From Succinivibrio dextrinosolvens (GTDB lineage Bacteria; Pseudomonadota; Gammaproteobacteria; Enterobacterales; Succinivibrionaceae), in contig NZ_FPAH01000030.1 of assembly GCF_900116345.1 (NCBI RefSeq), forward strand, positions 1 to 35,736: a stretch of 35,736 nucleotides of DNA, given 5' to 3'. Shown here piece by piece: positions 1-9,598 of this stretch; positions within the stretch are counted from its first letter, which is position 1; the number at the start of each line of letters is the position of its first letter. A program made the position numbers and the translations under genes. A model generated the notes under the pieces. The model was not told the DNA's origin. It searched no databases and saw nothing but the letters and a program-made list of their open reading frames with translations.

Positions 1-135
1 AGCTCAATAACCTGTCCTACAATCATTCTTATTGTTACCTGTCAGCTTCTGCTGCTTCTTTTAGTCATTCAACAGGTCAAATATTCTACCTCTAGGAAAG
101 CTTCAAATAAAGCAGATAAAACTGAAACCTACTAA
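1..135 (+). CDS. C-terminus of a membrane protein (partial, enters from left edge)
   Basis: Frame 1 is open from the first base to a TAA at 133-135. The 44 residues read as a strongly hydrophobic stretch (Ile/Leu/Val-rich, including seven consecutive Leu) followed by a basic, polar tail ending in ...DKTETY. This is the usual look of a last transmembrane helix with a cytoplasmic tail. The family cannot be named from so short a piece. It would converge on the T6SS-associated operon. It could also be a chance open frame, since 45 codons is short, but the hydrophobic-then-basic pattern favours a real C-terminus. Confidence 0.45.
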   Translation, partial: SSITCPTIILIVTCQLLLLLLVIQQVKYSTSRKASNKADKTETY

Positions 136-474
136 ATTTTTGTAGTTTTTATAAACAATTTATAGATTTATTAAAACAGTTAATAGCCCTTTTTAGGTAA
201 TCTTCTCTGTACTTTTTAGCTTTTTCTATTTCCTTTTTCGGAGTTTTTTGAGTCTTTTTTATAACCGTTAGTAAGAATTGCCTTATTTCCAAAGTAAAAA
301 AAGAAAAGAACCCTCTAAAAAAATATATATAATGTGTTTTTCGTGCATGAGTGTTTTTTTTATTCAAGAGAACACATTATGTTTCTAAAGAAATATACAA
401 AAATAATAGCGTAGTAATAAGTAAGAAATAATTTATAGAACTCCACTACAAAAGAAAGGACTTAGGGCTCGCGC
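136..474. other. AT-rich intergenic region without a convincing gene
   Basis: This is a 339-base, very AT-rich gap between two convergent genes. The only longer frame in it (149-367, minus) starts at TTG without a ribosome site and is lysine/phenylalanine-rich low-complexity sequence, so it is not called. No clear GC-rich hairpin followed by a T-run is visible for either flanking gene. Confidence 0.5.
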
Positions 475-1947
475 TCATTTGGTAACTTCAAGCTCATCAA
501 TATACAGAGGATCGTACTCTTCAAAAGATTCAGAGCTGGAAACAGAGCCTTGCAGCTTTAAGTTGTTTTCATCATGATTGAAGAACTGCCCTATAAACTC
601 CACCTCATTGAGAGCCGTATGCCCAGAAGGTCTCTGATATCTTAAATCTGATACCATAATTCTGTCGTATTTCTTCTCAACCTTTTTATAGTCAATCTCA
701 TTAATAACAGTATCAACATACAGATAAGCTATAACCTCCCTAATATTTTTAGAATATCTAGGAAGAGTTCCGTAGAATAGCGCAACATCATTGTCAAAGA
801 AGAGCAGATCACCTGGTTTAGCCTGTGAAAATGCACTAATTCTCTGATCAAATGGCTTTCCTACAAGTTCTATTGTTTTTGGAGATGCCATTTTCATGGT
901 GCTGTAATCCAAAGGCATATAGACTCCCACGGAACGGTAAGATCTTGCAATAATGCGTGAATTTGAATAAAGTTCAGGAAGATAAGAATATTCAGATCTG
1001 GATAGATTCTTATACTGACGGGCCTGAGCGAGTATATTCTTTCGTGTTAAATCCAGATAACCGACATTTACTCTCTCAGAGGATAAGTCTGCATTTTTAT
1101 AGGATAATACCCCTCCAGCATTTACCGGAAGCATGCCGACTGGTTTTTCAAAGGTTGATTTGGAAGCATCAAGCAGAATTACATCACCCATGTAATAATC
1201 ATAGGTTTTCTTATCCTTTGTTCCTAGAGTAATTGTATAAACAGGTGATTTAACTACAGCAAAATCTGTAGGCTTAACGACTTTTAGCCAGTTTAAATAC
1301 CTAGTAAAAGCAAGATTTACAATTGGAACCCAGCCCCTTAAGTATCTGGTCTGAACCAGATAATAGCGCTTATCCGCACTTACAGACAAAACAGCAACAG
1401 GATCACCAATCGACAGGTAATCAAGATGAAGAAGATTTCTGTCCTTAGTTTTCTTATCCTTATGCCAGACATCGTTAGATGGCATAAGCAGCAGAGGAGT
1501 TTTTTTGGTTACTACTGCAAAGGCTGAATTCATAGAATCCGGAAGAGATTCTATATTACAGTTCTGTACCATTCTTTTAATGGAGGTCTCCTTGAGAGGC
1601 CCTGCCTTGTTTACAGCTCCAGCCTCAGCTAAGCTATAGGCCTGAGACTGCTGTTCTCTGACAGTCTGTTTAATGAATACGCTTGAGAATTTCTGAGGAA
1701 ACCTTATAAGGTTGTATCCGGATGGAAGTCTGTTCTGTATTCCAGAATTGATATCATCCAAAAGCTTTCCAGCAGAGATAGTCTTCTGATTTACGGAGTC
1801 AGAAACATAATGATCATCATTGGAGTTATCTCCAACAATCTCCGGATTGACCACTTTTTTCTCATCAAATAAACCGCATGATGACAAAAGCAGAACTCCG
1901 GAGACCATAATTAGCCATATTACAGTTTTTCTAAAGGAAATCTTCAT
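475..1947 (-). CDS. SH3 / NlpC-P60-like lipoprotein lacking catalytic residues
   Basis: Predicted outer-membrane or periplasmic lipoprotein at the end of the tssJKLM operon. The ATG at 1947 is preferred over the one 9 bases upstream: AAGGA directly abuts the upstream ATG but lies 9 bases from this one. Residue numbers here count from the longer form. The lipobox is LLSS-C with Cys27. An NlpC/P60-associated N-terminal region is followed by a bacterial SH3 domain (about 145-218, ending in RGWVP), a second SH3-like stretch (about 228-265), and a C-terminal region with the NlpC/P60 pattern (NILAQA at 307, VGVYMP at 343, PGDLLFF at 381). The position of the catalytic Cys holds Asn332 and that of the catalytic His holds Asp390. 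The family cuts peptidoglycan peptides, but this copy should bind rather than cut. Its place suggests a cell-wall role for the T6SS membrane complex, which is inference. Confidence 0.75.
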   Translation of the reverse strand: MKISFRKTVIWLIMVSGVLLLSSCGLFDEKKVVNPEIVGDNSNDDHYVSDSVNQKTISAGKLLDDINSGIQNRLPSGYNLIRFPQKFSSVFIKQTVREQQSQAYSLAEAGAVNKAGPLKETSIKRMVQNCNIESLPDSMNSAFAVVTKKTPLLLMPSNDVWHKDKKTKDRNLLHLDYLSIGDPVAVLSVSADKRYYLVQTRYLRGWVPIVNLAFTRYLNWLKVVKPTDFAVVKSPVYTITLGTKDKKTYDYYMGDVILLDASKSTFEKPVGMLPVNAGGVLSYKNADLSSERVNVGYLDLTRKNILAQARQYKNLSRSEYSYLPELYSNSRIIARSYRSVGVYMPLDYSTMKMASPKTIELVGKPFDQRISAFSQAKPGDLLFFDNDVALFYGTLPRYSKNIREVIAYLYVDTVINEIDYKKVEKKYDRIMVSDLRYQRPSGHTALNEVEFIGQFFNHDENNLKLQGSVSSSESFEEYDPLYIDELEVTK

Positions 1948-1959
1948 GCACAACATTCC

Positions 1960-4900
1960 TTAGTAATTGGCAAAACTATCCGCTGCAGGCCAGTTATCGG
2001 AACCAGGCCATTCCTCAGGAGTTGGAAGCTTTCCGACAATTCCCAGTGATACGAAGAATACACTAGGCTCACCTTCATCAGGAACAATCTCAATAGGAAC
2101 AAAGGTTGATTTTGTATCCTCGTTATACTCTCCCCTTTCATCAAGATACAGCTGCAAAGCAGGATATCCGCCATCAATTACCACCTGGCAGTCAGGATCG
2201 GCAGAATCTGAGAAGCGATAGAATCTGAAAACAATCTCACTGTTATCAATAGGAGCAGAAGAAATTGCAATATTCTTATTTCCGTTTACAAATGCAGGAA
2301 GTTTCTGTGTAGTCTTACCATCCCCTACTGTTATATCGAAATAACGATATCTTGCAATTGCAAGCTCACTGTTGATGTTCTGAGCTGTCAGAAGACGGCT
2401 CTGATCTGATGCGTCAACTAGACCGATCATAAACTGCATATTCTTTCCACTGCCAGAAAGGATACCCAGGATATTGGAAATACTTGAAGCCCAGGATTTG
2501 AAATCAGCCTGTCTGTTTGTTTCAGGACTGAAAATCAGAGGACTCTTTAGATCATCATTCTTCTTTAAGGCATCATTCTGTTTTGCAAAAGCTGCAAGAG
2601 GATCTGAAGCCTTTTCTGATGAAGTATCTGACAGTCCAAAGGATTTAAAGATAACCAGAAGACTCTTGATATCGTTCTTGCTCAGTATTCTTTCCTGAGG
2701 ATCTGCATCCTTTACAATAGGGAATACCTTTAACTCAGACTGGAACTGCATAAGAGAGAGACTGGCCTCGTGTGATGCATCTCGCTTTAAGAGCTTAACA
2801 CCAAGTTTTGTAAAATCTGACCACCAAGGGATATAAGCATTGCCCTTTGGAGGTTTGCTCAGATTCAGAAGTTTTTCATTGATCTCCTTCTGAGACATCT
2901 GCATAACCAGGTTATTGGCATATGTAGCATCGCCAGACAGAAGGCTCCACTCCGTAAGAGTTTCATTACAGATATCAATAAAATCAAGATCGATAAATTT
3001 ACGACGAGAGTCAAGCTGGGTCAAAAAGTTATTTCTGAGCTCAACATCTGATTTATTCAGCATTATCGGATCTATCTTGGTGATAATCTCATAGCTGTCT
3101 GTATAAAGACGCTGAAGCTCATTATTCACCATATAAGCTTTAAGATCTGAACTTATATCATAGAATTCAGCATAGCTGTTGGCTGTCATATGAACAGTAT
3201 CAGGCAGGTGATACCAGTATTTCATATAGCTTGAAGAATAAGTTGCAAAAGCATTCAGAATCTTCTTAAGTCTTGAAGAAGAGGCAAGAACACGTTTGGC
3301 AAATACGAATTCCTTAGACTTTGATTCCATAGCTTTCTTGATGAAAACAAGAGGCTCAAAGTAACGGAAGAATACCTCTGGATTATATTCATCTCTAATC
3401 TTAAAGTCTCCAAGTACCTCTCTTGCAGACTGGTACTTAGTATTCAGTGCCTCACTGCGGTTTACCTCATCCTTGGCAATTATTACTGACAGATTAGAAA
3501 GAATCTTATATTCTGATTCATCATATGGATACAGATTCTGAAGCTGCTTTATGATATCCACATACTGCAACGAATAATCAGCTGCAAGAAGACGTTTTGC
3601 GTTAGTTATCCAGTGAGTTACCAGCTCATTTCCCTGATGATCGTTCAAAATAGACGTTAAATTCTCTATATTACGCTCATATTCACTATCAAGAATGGTG
3701 GTATTTTTATCAAGCTCATCTAAGGTCCACTGCTCCATTTTTCCAGATACTACAGATAATTTTGATAACTGAATAATCTGTCTTAAAAGATTATAGTTGT
3801 ATTGATTAATGTCATTTTCAGAAGATTTATCTGTGTCATTCTTTTTCTGAGTCTTTGTCTTCTTATCACGTGTAAACAGCTGGGACTGATTAATCTTGAT
3901 AAGAGATTTTTTCATTTCCTCATTCTTATAATCGATTAAAGTTAAGGCCTGATGTTTTACAGTATCAAAGCTTGAAAAATCGACACCTCCAAAATGGACA
4001 GTCTGTCCTCCGGCATTATCATCTAGAATATGCAGTTTCTTCTCAAAGTTCTTAAGCTGACCAAAATCTCTATCAAGCAAAGCCTTATATGAACTGTATG
4101 CAGATGAAAGTCTGGATGAAAACGGATTTACTTCGATCTTAGCATCAGTTTTACCTTTTTCACCAATAACTTTTTCTGTCTGTTCAATCAGAGTACTCTT
4201 GATAGATGAAGAGGTATCAACAGTCGCATACTTCATTAGTTCATCAATAACAGGGCTCTTTGTCAAATACATGGAGGCTGCGGCACGTGCACGATAAACC
4301 ATGCTCTTTACATGCTCATACTCCATTTCCTTGTAATCCTGATTTGCAATTTCTTCAAGCTCTTCATAAGAATTGAGCATGTCATTTGCCGCATTAATGT
4401 AAGAGTTCAGCTGGATAAAATTATGACTTGAATAATTTCCTAAATTTCTCCAGTTGGAAACCAAACCTTCAATACCAGCCTTACATGCAATTGAATAGTT
4501 CTCATCCAGTACAATCGCAGAATTGGTCGTATTATTTGAATAATCATACTCAGGGATGAAATACTCGAACTGTGAAGACTGTACTTCTGTAAAGGAAGGA
4601 AGAATCCATTTAATAAAGGATTTCATAATAGAGGAAGAGTAGGCATCATTCTTATAGACATTCTTGTGGTATAAATTAAAGAAAGAGATATCCATAAGAT
4701 TGAACAGAGCGTCAGTTTTATGCTCGTCATATGGCTCATGGCCATACTTAATCATATTATACTCAACTATATCGACAACCGGGAAAAATGCCATCTTAGT
4801 CTGAATATAGTCATAGATAAAGTAATTGTCACCATAGATGCTGTCATTACTCCAGTCAAAATGAACCATTGACTGAGGGAAAAACTGCCATGGTGCATCT

Positions 4901-6480
4901 ACAGGTCTGACAAGTCGTTTTTGAGCCTGTGAAAAGAAATTCAATCTGGATATGGAGTTTGAGTTTGGCATCGGAATATCAAAATTCCTAATGACTTTTC
5001 CATCATCGTTGACCGAAAACAGCTGAGCAGAATCTACAGCGCCAGATTCAATATCCTTAGCAAGTTCCTGATAATAAAAAGTTCCATCTTCTAGTTTCTT
5101 TTCAAATTCACCAGCCTTAAACAGAGTGCCGTACCAGTAAATAAGTGAAATCAGAATAAGTCCGCCACAGCAGGAATAGAAAGGAAGATTTCTGATAAAG
5201 AGTTCACGTTTGGTGAAAATAGCATCTTTCTTTTCTCCAAATACCTTTAGAGATAACAGTTTTTTAATAAAAAATGCAGAACTGAGCTTATTATTATCAA
5301 CTATTGGAGCATCATCCACAGTTGAATTCTGCAGCTGAGCAAAACGGTTACTCAGACAGTAACCTTTATCCTCTGCAGAGGTAAGGAAAACACCTTTAAA
5401 AGGAAGAATAGCCCTGCCTCTAAGTGAATTGGAACCAAAAATAGTTTCAAGATATATGATCAGATTATCTTTAAGCTCACTAACGCCATCAGCAAATAAG
5501 TAGATATTTCCTGTAAGAGGCATTCTGCTTTCATTTTTGTTGGTCAGATCAACCACATCCGGACGCATCAGCTGATTTACCGCGCCAGCCTTAAGTCTTT
5601 GAACTAACTTATCAAAGCTGATATTAAAATCGTCAGAGTGGAAGAAACCGTCTTCAACCTTTGGCTGATAACCCACAATCTGATTAGTGATAGAATCATT
5701 GGCCACACTGAAATACTCACGGAAGCCTAAGACTGTATCAAGTTTTGTAATAACCACATAACATGGCAGATTCATTCGAAGAACAAAAGCCAGATGCAGA
5801 AGTTCATCCACAATCAGATGAGCCTTCTTCAAGGTTAGTTCCTTATTGTCTGCTATCAGGGATTCAGCAGAGATCGTAACAACGATCGATTCAAGAGGTT
5901 TTCTCCTGTTGGCCTTTCTTATCTTGCTACAGATGTAGTTCCATTCTGCACTTGAGCCCCCTGCCCAGTTATCAAAAAAGACCTTTCCAGAAACATCGAC
6001 AACAACTTCTTTTGAATTGATATAGAACTTTACTGGAGGCTTATCCTTTCCTTCATTAAAGGAAGGATTGTAATCCAGACCGGATTTCTCAAGAAGAACA
6101 GATTTACCACAGTTTGGTTCACCTACAATAAGATGCCAGGTCAGATTATGACGGTACAGCCTGCGATTTACCTTGAGAATGGTAGAACAGTCCTTAAACA
6201 GACTGTCAATTGTAACCAGCTTGTTATTCAGCTCAAGCTTTGCCTTATCGGTCTCTTTTCCGCCTCGAACAAAAGAAGACAGTCTTGACCAGATCATCAG
6301 GTCTTTTTTCAGAGAAGCAACTTCAACAGTTTTCTGACGTTTTCTGTTAAGGAAGAAAACAAATCTGATCATTAGGAATATAAAAATAATAATTCCCAGA
6401 ATGATCACTACTGTCCATATTGGGTGAGCCATTATAAAACCGACATCCGCACCCTGAGAGGTAACTTCTTTTTCGTTCAT
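1960..6480 (-). CDS. tssM: Type VI secretion membrane-complex protein TssM (IcmF)
   Basis: Inner-membrane protein that, with TssL and TssJ, forms the trans-envelope complex anchoring the T6SS tail. At 1506 aa it is longer than the roughly 1100-1300 aa usual in the family. Transmembrane segments are seen at about 21-43 and 432-453. The cytoplasmic loop between them carries a P-loop GEPNCGKS (120-127), a DVSGK in place of the GTPase-like DTAG (162-166), and a TKLD (245-248), so the NTPase signature is largely kept. The stretch FFIKKLLSLKVFGEK before the second helix pair is the typical IcmF motif. The rest is a large periplasmic region that should contact TssJ. tssL ends 40 bases upstream, and the next gene starts about 12 bases after this stop. 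The identification is firm; the extra length is in the periplasmic part. Confidence 0.93.
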   Translation of the reverse strand: MNEKEVTSQGADVGFIMAHPIWTVVIILGIIIFIFLMIRFVFFLNRKRQKTVEVASLKKDLMIWSRLSSFVRGGKETDKAKLELNNKLVTIDSLFKDCSTILKVNRRLYRHNLTWHLIVGEPNCGKSVLLEKSGLDYNPSFNEGKDKPPVKFYINSKEVVVDVSGKVFFDNWAGGSSAEWNYICSKIRKANRRKPLESIVVTISAESLIADNKELTLKKAHLIVDELLHLAFVLRMNLPCYVVITKLDTVLGFREYFSVANDSITNQIVGYQPKVEDGFFHSDDFNISFDKLVQRLKAGAVNQLMRPDVVDLTNKNESRMPLTGNIYLFADGVSELKDNLIIYLETIFGSNSLRGRAILPFKGVFLTSAEDKGYCLSNRFAQLQNSTVDDAPIVDNNKLSSAFFIKKLLSLKVFGEKKDAIFTKRELFIRNLPFYSCCGGLILISLIYWYGTLFKAGEFEKKLEDGTFYYQELAKDIESGAVDSAQLFSVNDDGKVIRNFDIPMPNSNSISRLNFFSQAQKRLVRPVDAPWQFFPQSMVHFDWSNDSIYGDNYFIYDYIQTKMAFFPVVDIVEYNMIKYGHEPYDEHKTDALFNLMDISFFNLYHKNVYKNDAYSSSIMKSFIKWILPSFTEVQSSQFEYFIPEYDYSNNTTNSAIVLDENYSIACKAGIEGLVSNWRNLGNYSSHNFIQLNSYINAANDMLNSYEELEEIANQDYKEMEYEHVKSMVYRARAAASMYLTKSPVIDELMKYATVDTSSSIKSTLIEQTEKVIGEKGKTDAKIEVNPFSSRLSSAYSSYKALLDRDFGQLKNFEKKLHILDDNAGGQTVHFGGVDFSSFDTVKHQALTLIDYKNEEMKKSLIKINQSQLFTRDKKTKTQKKNDTDKSSENDINQYNYNLLRQIIQLSKLSVVSGKMEQWTLDELDKNTTILDSEYERNIENLTSILNDHQGNELVTHWITNAKRLLAADYSLQYVDIIKQLQNLYPYDESEYKILSNLSVIIAKDEVNRSEALNTKYQSAREVLGDFKIRDEYNPEVFFRYFEPLVFIKKAMESKSKEFVFAKRVLASSSRLKKILNAFATYSSSYMKYWYHLPDTVHMTANSYAEFYDISSDLKAYMVNNELQRLYTDSYEIITKIDPIMLNKSDVELRNNFLTQLDSRRKFIDLDFIDICNETLTEWSLLSGDATYANNLVMQMSQKEINEKLLNLSKPPKGNAYIPWWSDFTKLGVKLLKRDASHEASLSLMQFQSELKVFPIVKDADPQERILSKNDIKSLLVIFKSFGLSDTSSEKASDPLAAFAKQNDALKKNDDLKSPLIFSPETNRQADFKSWASSISNILGILSGSGKNMQFMIGLVDASDQSRLLTAQNINSELAIARYRYFDITVGDGKTTQKLPAFVNGNKNIAISSAPIDNSEIVFRFYRFSDSADPDCQVVIDGGYPALQLYLDERGEYNEDTKSTFVPIEIVPDEGEPSVFFVSLGIVGKLPTPEEWPGSDNWPAADSFANY

Positions 6481-6520
6481 ACCTGATTACTCTCTTATTA
6501 TGTTAGCTATGATGTTTTCT

Positions 6521-7285
6521 CTACTGTCCATCCTGAACATCTTCATGAGAATTACTGTCATTAAGTTCCTCATACAGGCCAGTGTTTTTAATACTGGATT
6601 TACTCATGGCCGCAGATGTAGTTCTGTCAACAGCATCTACATATGAGGAGATTGAGGAAGCAAAGCTAATCCAGTTAATTACAAATGAAAGAAAGGCTAA
6701 GCCACCAAATAACAGTATCCAAAACTTTGACTGTCTGAACAGCTCCTTTTTATCATGATTAACCGTTTCAAAATCCTGTTCAATAATTATGTCAGGAGAG
6801 ATCTTATCCTTATGAAAGTCAGGTCCAAGATGAACTTTCTCTGCACATTTCTTCATAATATCAAGAACATCAGTACGGTTTCTCTTGTAAGAACCGTCAA
6901 AACCAAGCCCCATCATAATGTAGAAAAGCTTTGCCACCGCTTCGTCATCACTTCGTTTTAAACATTCCGAAAGCAGATCGAAGAATTTTTCATCTCCAGA
7001 GAATTCATTGAAGGTTCTAGCTATTTCCTGATAATTATCTGAATAGCTAAAGCCACCTTCTTTTATGGAATAGTCAATAAAGAATATTAGAGGCTTCTCA
7101 ATCTGAGAATACTGCTGCTGAAGAATAGGATATGAAGCACACTTGTGACTAATGTTAGTCAGTTCATTCTTTAACTCAGAAAGAATAAATTCCTTAGGAA
7201 CCTCATATCCGCTTTTTTTAAATGAATAGTATTCGCAGATCTTTTTAAAAATAGGATTAAGAATATTTTCAATTTTCTGATCCAT
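6521..7285 (-). CDS. tssL: Type VI secretion inner-membrane protein TssL (DotU)
   Basis: Partner of TssM in the T6SS membrane complex. The cytoplasmic N-terminal domain (about 1-180) contains the DotU signature LFYIMMGLGFDGSYK (120-134). It is followed by one C-terminal transmembrane helix (about 188-208) and a polar periplasmic tail of about 45 residues. No OmpA-like peptidoglycan-binding domain follows the helix, so this is the short form of TssL. Wall anchoring would then have to come from another protein, possibly the SH3 lipoprotein at the end of the operon. It sits between tssK (38 bases upstream) and tssM, the order expected for the J-K-L-M module. Confidence 0.9.
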   Translation of the reverse strand: MDQKIENILNPIFKKICEYYSFKKSGYEVPKEFILSELKNELTNISHKCASYPILQQQYSQIEKPLIFFIDYSIKEGGFSYSDNYQEIARTFNEFSGDEKFFDLLSECLKRSDDEAVAKLFYIMMGLGFDGSYKRNRTDVLDIMKKCAEKVHLGPDFHKDKISPDIIIEQDFETVNHDKKELFRQSKFWILLFGGLAFLSFVINWISFASSISSYVDAVDRTTSAAMSKSSIKNTGLYEELNDSNSHEDVQDGQ

Positions 7286-7323
7286 AATCCTTTATCCTCA
7301 ATAAAATTAATTACATTAAAGCC

Positions 7324-8679
7324 TTAATGCGTATCTACACCCACGTACAGTGTTGCTGTTAAATTAGGGAATAGAGCTGCTGCACAATCTATAGCCATAT
7401 TCTTCTCTTCTTTAATATATTTCCAAATCCTCTCAGAACTTTCACAGTCAAGCCTAAACCAAAGAGTATGCGCTATATTAGGCAGATACTGTGGCGGATT
7501 ACGAATTTCAAGCAACTTGACTCCACGGATACGATCCGATAATGACTTCTTATCAATAAGACGGAAGTTATCTCCTATTTCAATATCATTTACACGATCA
7601 CGCAGATTGCCGGTAAACTGAACAGCCAGGAAAAGTTCCTTTGCCTCAAATATTCTCTCGTCCAACTCATCCAGCTGCAGAATAGAATTCTTTTCAAAGA
7701 ATTCAAATGCCAGAGCAGAGCTGATACCACCACGAAGCAGGATGTCACGAATCCTCTTGAGAAGAATCTCGACAACAGGTTTTAAATTATCATGATCGTA
7801 TATAGGAACAGGCTTATACAGAGAGCTAGGTGTCAGAGATTCAAGTTCTGAGAGCAGAGAAACCAGCTCAAGATACAGGGTATAAGTTGATATACGTCCA
7901 GGAACAAGCTCAGAATCAAAACGATTTGCATACAGAGAAGCGATTCTTAAAGTTGCAATCTGCAGAAGCTTTGAACCTGACAGGTTATTTGGGTCAAAAA
8001 TATCTGTATCAAACTGATCAAGAATACTGTTTTTTACAGCCTTTAACTGGAATATAAGCTCACTTGATATCTTCAGTAAAGGGCAGTCCCGACTTAAAGA
8101 TACAAAAGGAGGCATGTAATCACTTACAATCTGAAGAGATGGCTGTCCAGCGTTAATTGATACCCAGCGTAATTTACATAGCTGAATATAGGAACAGTCT
8201 GTAGCATTTTTTACGTCAGTAAGTAAAAACGCATTGATATTTCTTGAAATTAAAGGAATTTCATTCTCGCCGGTGTTCTCATCAACAACAAGATTCTCTT
8301 TTAAGGTATAGCGCCCGTTTGACTTACTGTCAGACTTAAGATTTGAGCCAACAGTAGAACGGATTGGAACAGTTAGATAAACATTAACTTCAGTCTGACC
8401 TGAATTCTCCATAGTCAGTTCTAAAGTTTCAACCTTACAGTTACCAGGCATACTGATTTCTGTTCCATCCGGCATTACGGCAGAAAATCTTTTTATTACA
8501 ACACGTCTGGTTATAAGCGCTTCAGGATCTAATTCGAGATCGTAAAAGCCATAATCAAAAGGCACGAACAACTTTCTCTGAACTCTAGCAAGAGAAGTCA
8601 AACTTGCCTGCATCATCTGAAGGTGCTGAGGCTGAATAAATAGCCCCTCACTCCAGTGAACCTGTTCTTCAAATCTCAT
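7324..8679 (-). CDS. tssK: Type VI secretion baseplate protein TssK
   Basis: Cytoplasmic adaptor that links the T6SS baseplate to the TssL/TssM membrane complex. The N-terminus has the family hallmark VHWSEG (7-12) with PQH (17-19), closely matching the usual V-x-W-x-E-G-M-F-L-x-P-Q-H start. The length of 451 aa is normal for the family, whose N-terminal shell domain is phage-like. The gene begins 2 bases after the tssJ stop, so translation is probably coupled. Further family motifs were not checked beyond the N-terminus, but that motif plus operon position makes the call safe. Confidence 0.92.
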   Translation of the reverse strand: MRFEEQVHWSEGLFIQPQHLQMMQASLTSLARVQRKLFVPFDYGFYDLELDPEALITRRVVIKRFSAVMPDGTEISMPGNCKVETLELTMENSGQTEVNVYLTVPIRSTVGSNLKSDSKSNGRYTLKENLVVDENTGENEIPLISRNINAFLLTDVKNATDCSYIQLCKLRWVSINAGQPSLQIVSDYMPPFVSLSRDCPLLKISSELIFQLKAVKNSILDQFDTDIFDPNNLSGSKLLQIATLRIASLYANRFDSELVPGRISTYTLYLELVSLLSELESLTPSSLYKPVPIYDHDNLKPVVEILLKRIRDILLRGGISSALAFEFFEKNSILQLDELDERIFEAKELFLAVQFTGNLRDRVNDIEIGDNFRLIDKKSLSDRIRGVKLLEIRNPPQYLPNIAHTLWFRLDCESSERIWKYIKEEKNMAIDCAAALFPNLTATLYVGVDTH

Positions 8680-8681
8680 AA

Positions 8682-9269
8682 TTACTTACCCGTCTTTTCC
8701 TGTTTCTTAGGCTTTTCTACACCGCTGATCTTGACTGTCTTCTGATCCTTCGGTTCGTTTCTAACTTCAACAACGCCACTACCTCCAATCACAATGTAAT
8801 GAGAACCAGGGCTGATGAATTTTTCATTAAGATCAATAATCAGCTTTCTTGGATCAGCCTGTACATCCTTTATCGTATTTACAAGTGGCAAATTGGCAAT
8901 AATAGCAAGGTGGGTTACGCCCTTGTCATTCCATTTGTCCCATATACCATCACCGCTAGGTAAAACCTTTCCTACCATATCCTTATCAGAAAATTTAACC
9001 GTAACCGCACCGAGGCTCTTTCGGAACTGCTCTGGAGGGGAGAAATATTTGTCAACATCATAGCCCGCAAGTCTTTTCTCTTCTGCCTTTGTCAGTCCTG
9101 CAATATCAACTTCAAGTGTCGGACAGTAACCATAAAAATCCTGCACATCCTCATTCAGATATATTCCAATATCACTTGTAGGCGTACTTGATGAACAGCC
9201 TGCAAGATAAAGTCCACAGAACAAAACTACTTCTGACGAGATTATTTTTATATACTTCAATTTTGACAT
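8682..9269 (-). CDS. tssJ: Probable type VI secretion lipoprotein TssJ
   Basis: Outer-membrane lipoprotein of the T6SS membrane complex, expected to bind the periplasmic part of TssM. The open frame extends to 9389, but the start at 9269 gives a clean lipoprotein signal peptide (MSKLKYIKII..., lipobox LAG-C, Cys25). It also has a GGTGGG purine stretch just upstream, so this start is used (195 aa). The mature part has the size and beta-rich pattern of TssJ, with TVKFSDKDM, THLAIIANLP and HYIVIGG, followed by a Lys-rich tail of about 25 residues. Sequence similarity within TssJ is low, so the call leans on the lipobox, the length and the J-K-L-M order. It is the first gene of the operon. Confidence 0.75.
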   Translation of the reverse strand: MSKLKYIKIISSEVVLFCGLYLAGCSSSTPTSDIGIYLNEDVQDFYGYCPTLEVDIAGLTKAEEKRLAGYDVDKYFSPPEQFRKSLGAVTVKFSDKDMVGKVLPSGDGIWDKWNDKGVTHLAIIANLPLVNTIKDVQADPRKLIIDLNEKFISPGSHYIVIGGSGVVEVRNEPKDQKTVKISGVEKPKKQEKTGK

Positions 9270-9598
9270 TTTAAATCCCACCATAAAGCCAAAATGTAAG
9301 TGAAGTTCTTTGCCGTTATACGCTTGATAAGCGTTATCAAAAACACTACTCACCACTTCTAATATAATTTTTAAATTAAGACTTTGCATAAAGGCAGGGC
9401 GATCTTTATCGCAAATCTATTAAATAAACCCTAGATTTTTAAGAAAATGATCAGCAATAGAGCTAAAAAAACGGAGGTAAAATCGTCAGTCTTATGAAAA
9501 CTTTTTACTGGAAACTCAACTTTAAAGAAGTGGGCTCCTGTCTCAAAGGGCAGAATATGGGACAGGAGATTAAGATTAGCAATGACAGATAGAGAAAA
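9270..9598. other. Intergenic region upstream of the tss operon
   Basis: No gene is seen in these 329 bases. The region lies between the end of ycdX and the tssJ start, both on the minus strand, and must hold the tss operon promoter. An inverted repeat ACGCTT-GAT-AAGCGT (9320-9334) sits about 50 bases upstream of tssJ and is a possible operator. A second inverted repeat, CTCCTGTC/GACAGGAG (9535-9542 and 9561-9568), lies shortly after the ycdX stop. Confidence 0.4.
9535..9568 (-). terminator. Possible weak terminator after ycdX
   Basis: An 8-bp perfect stem (CTCCTGTC with GACAGGAG) has an 18-base loop and lies about 30 bases after the ycdX stop. On the minus strand it is followed only by a pyrimidine-rich CCCACTTCTTT, not a true T-run, so termination would be weak. 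Confidence 0.3.

Noticed and set aside
149-367. 72-residue minus-strand frame in the left intergenic region
   Set aside because: Starts at TTG without a ribosome site, is low-complexity Lys/Phe-rich sequence, and lies in very AT-rich DNA; no recognisable family.
7830-8057. Plus-strand frame opposite tssK
   Set aside because: Lies wholly inside a well-supported gene on the other strand.
9270-9389. 40-residue N-terminal extension of tssJ
   Set aside because: Would bury the lipoprotein signal peptide internally; the start at 9269 gives a normal signal and lipobox.
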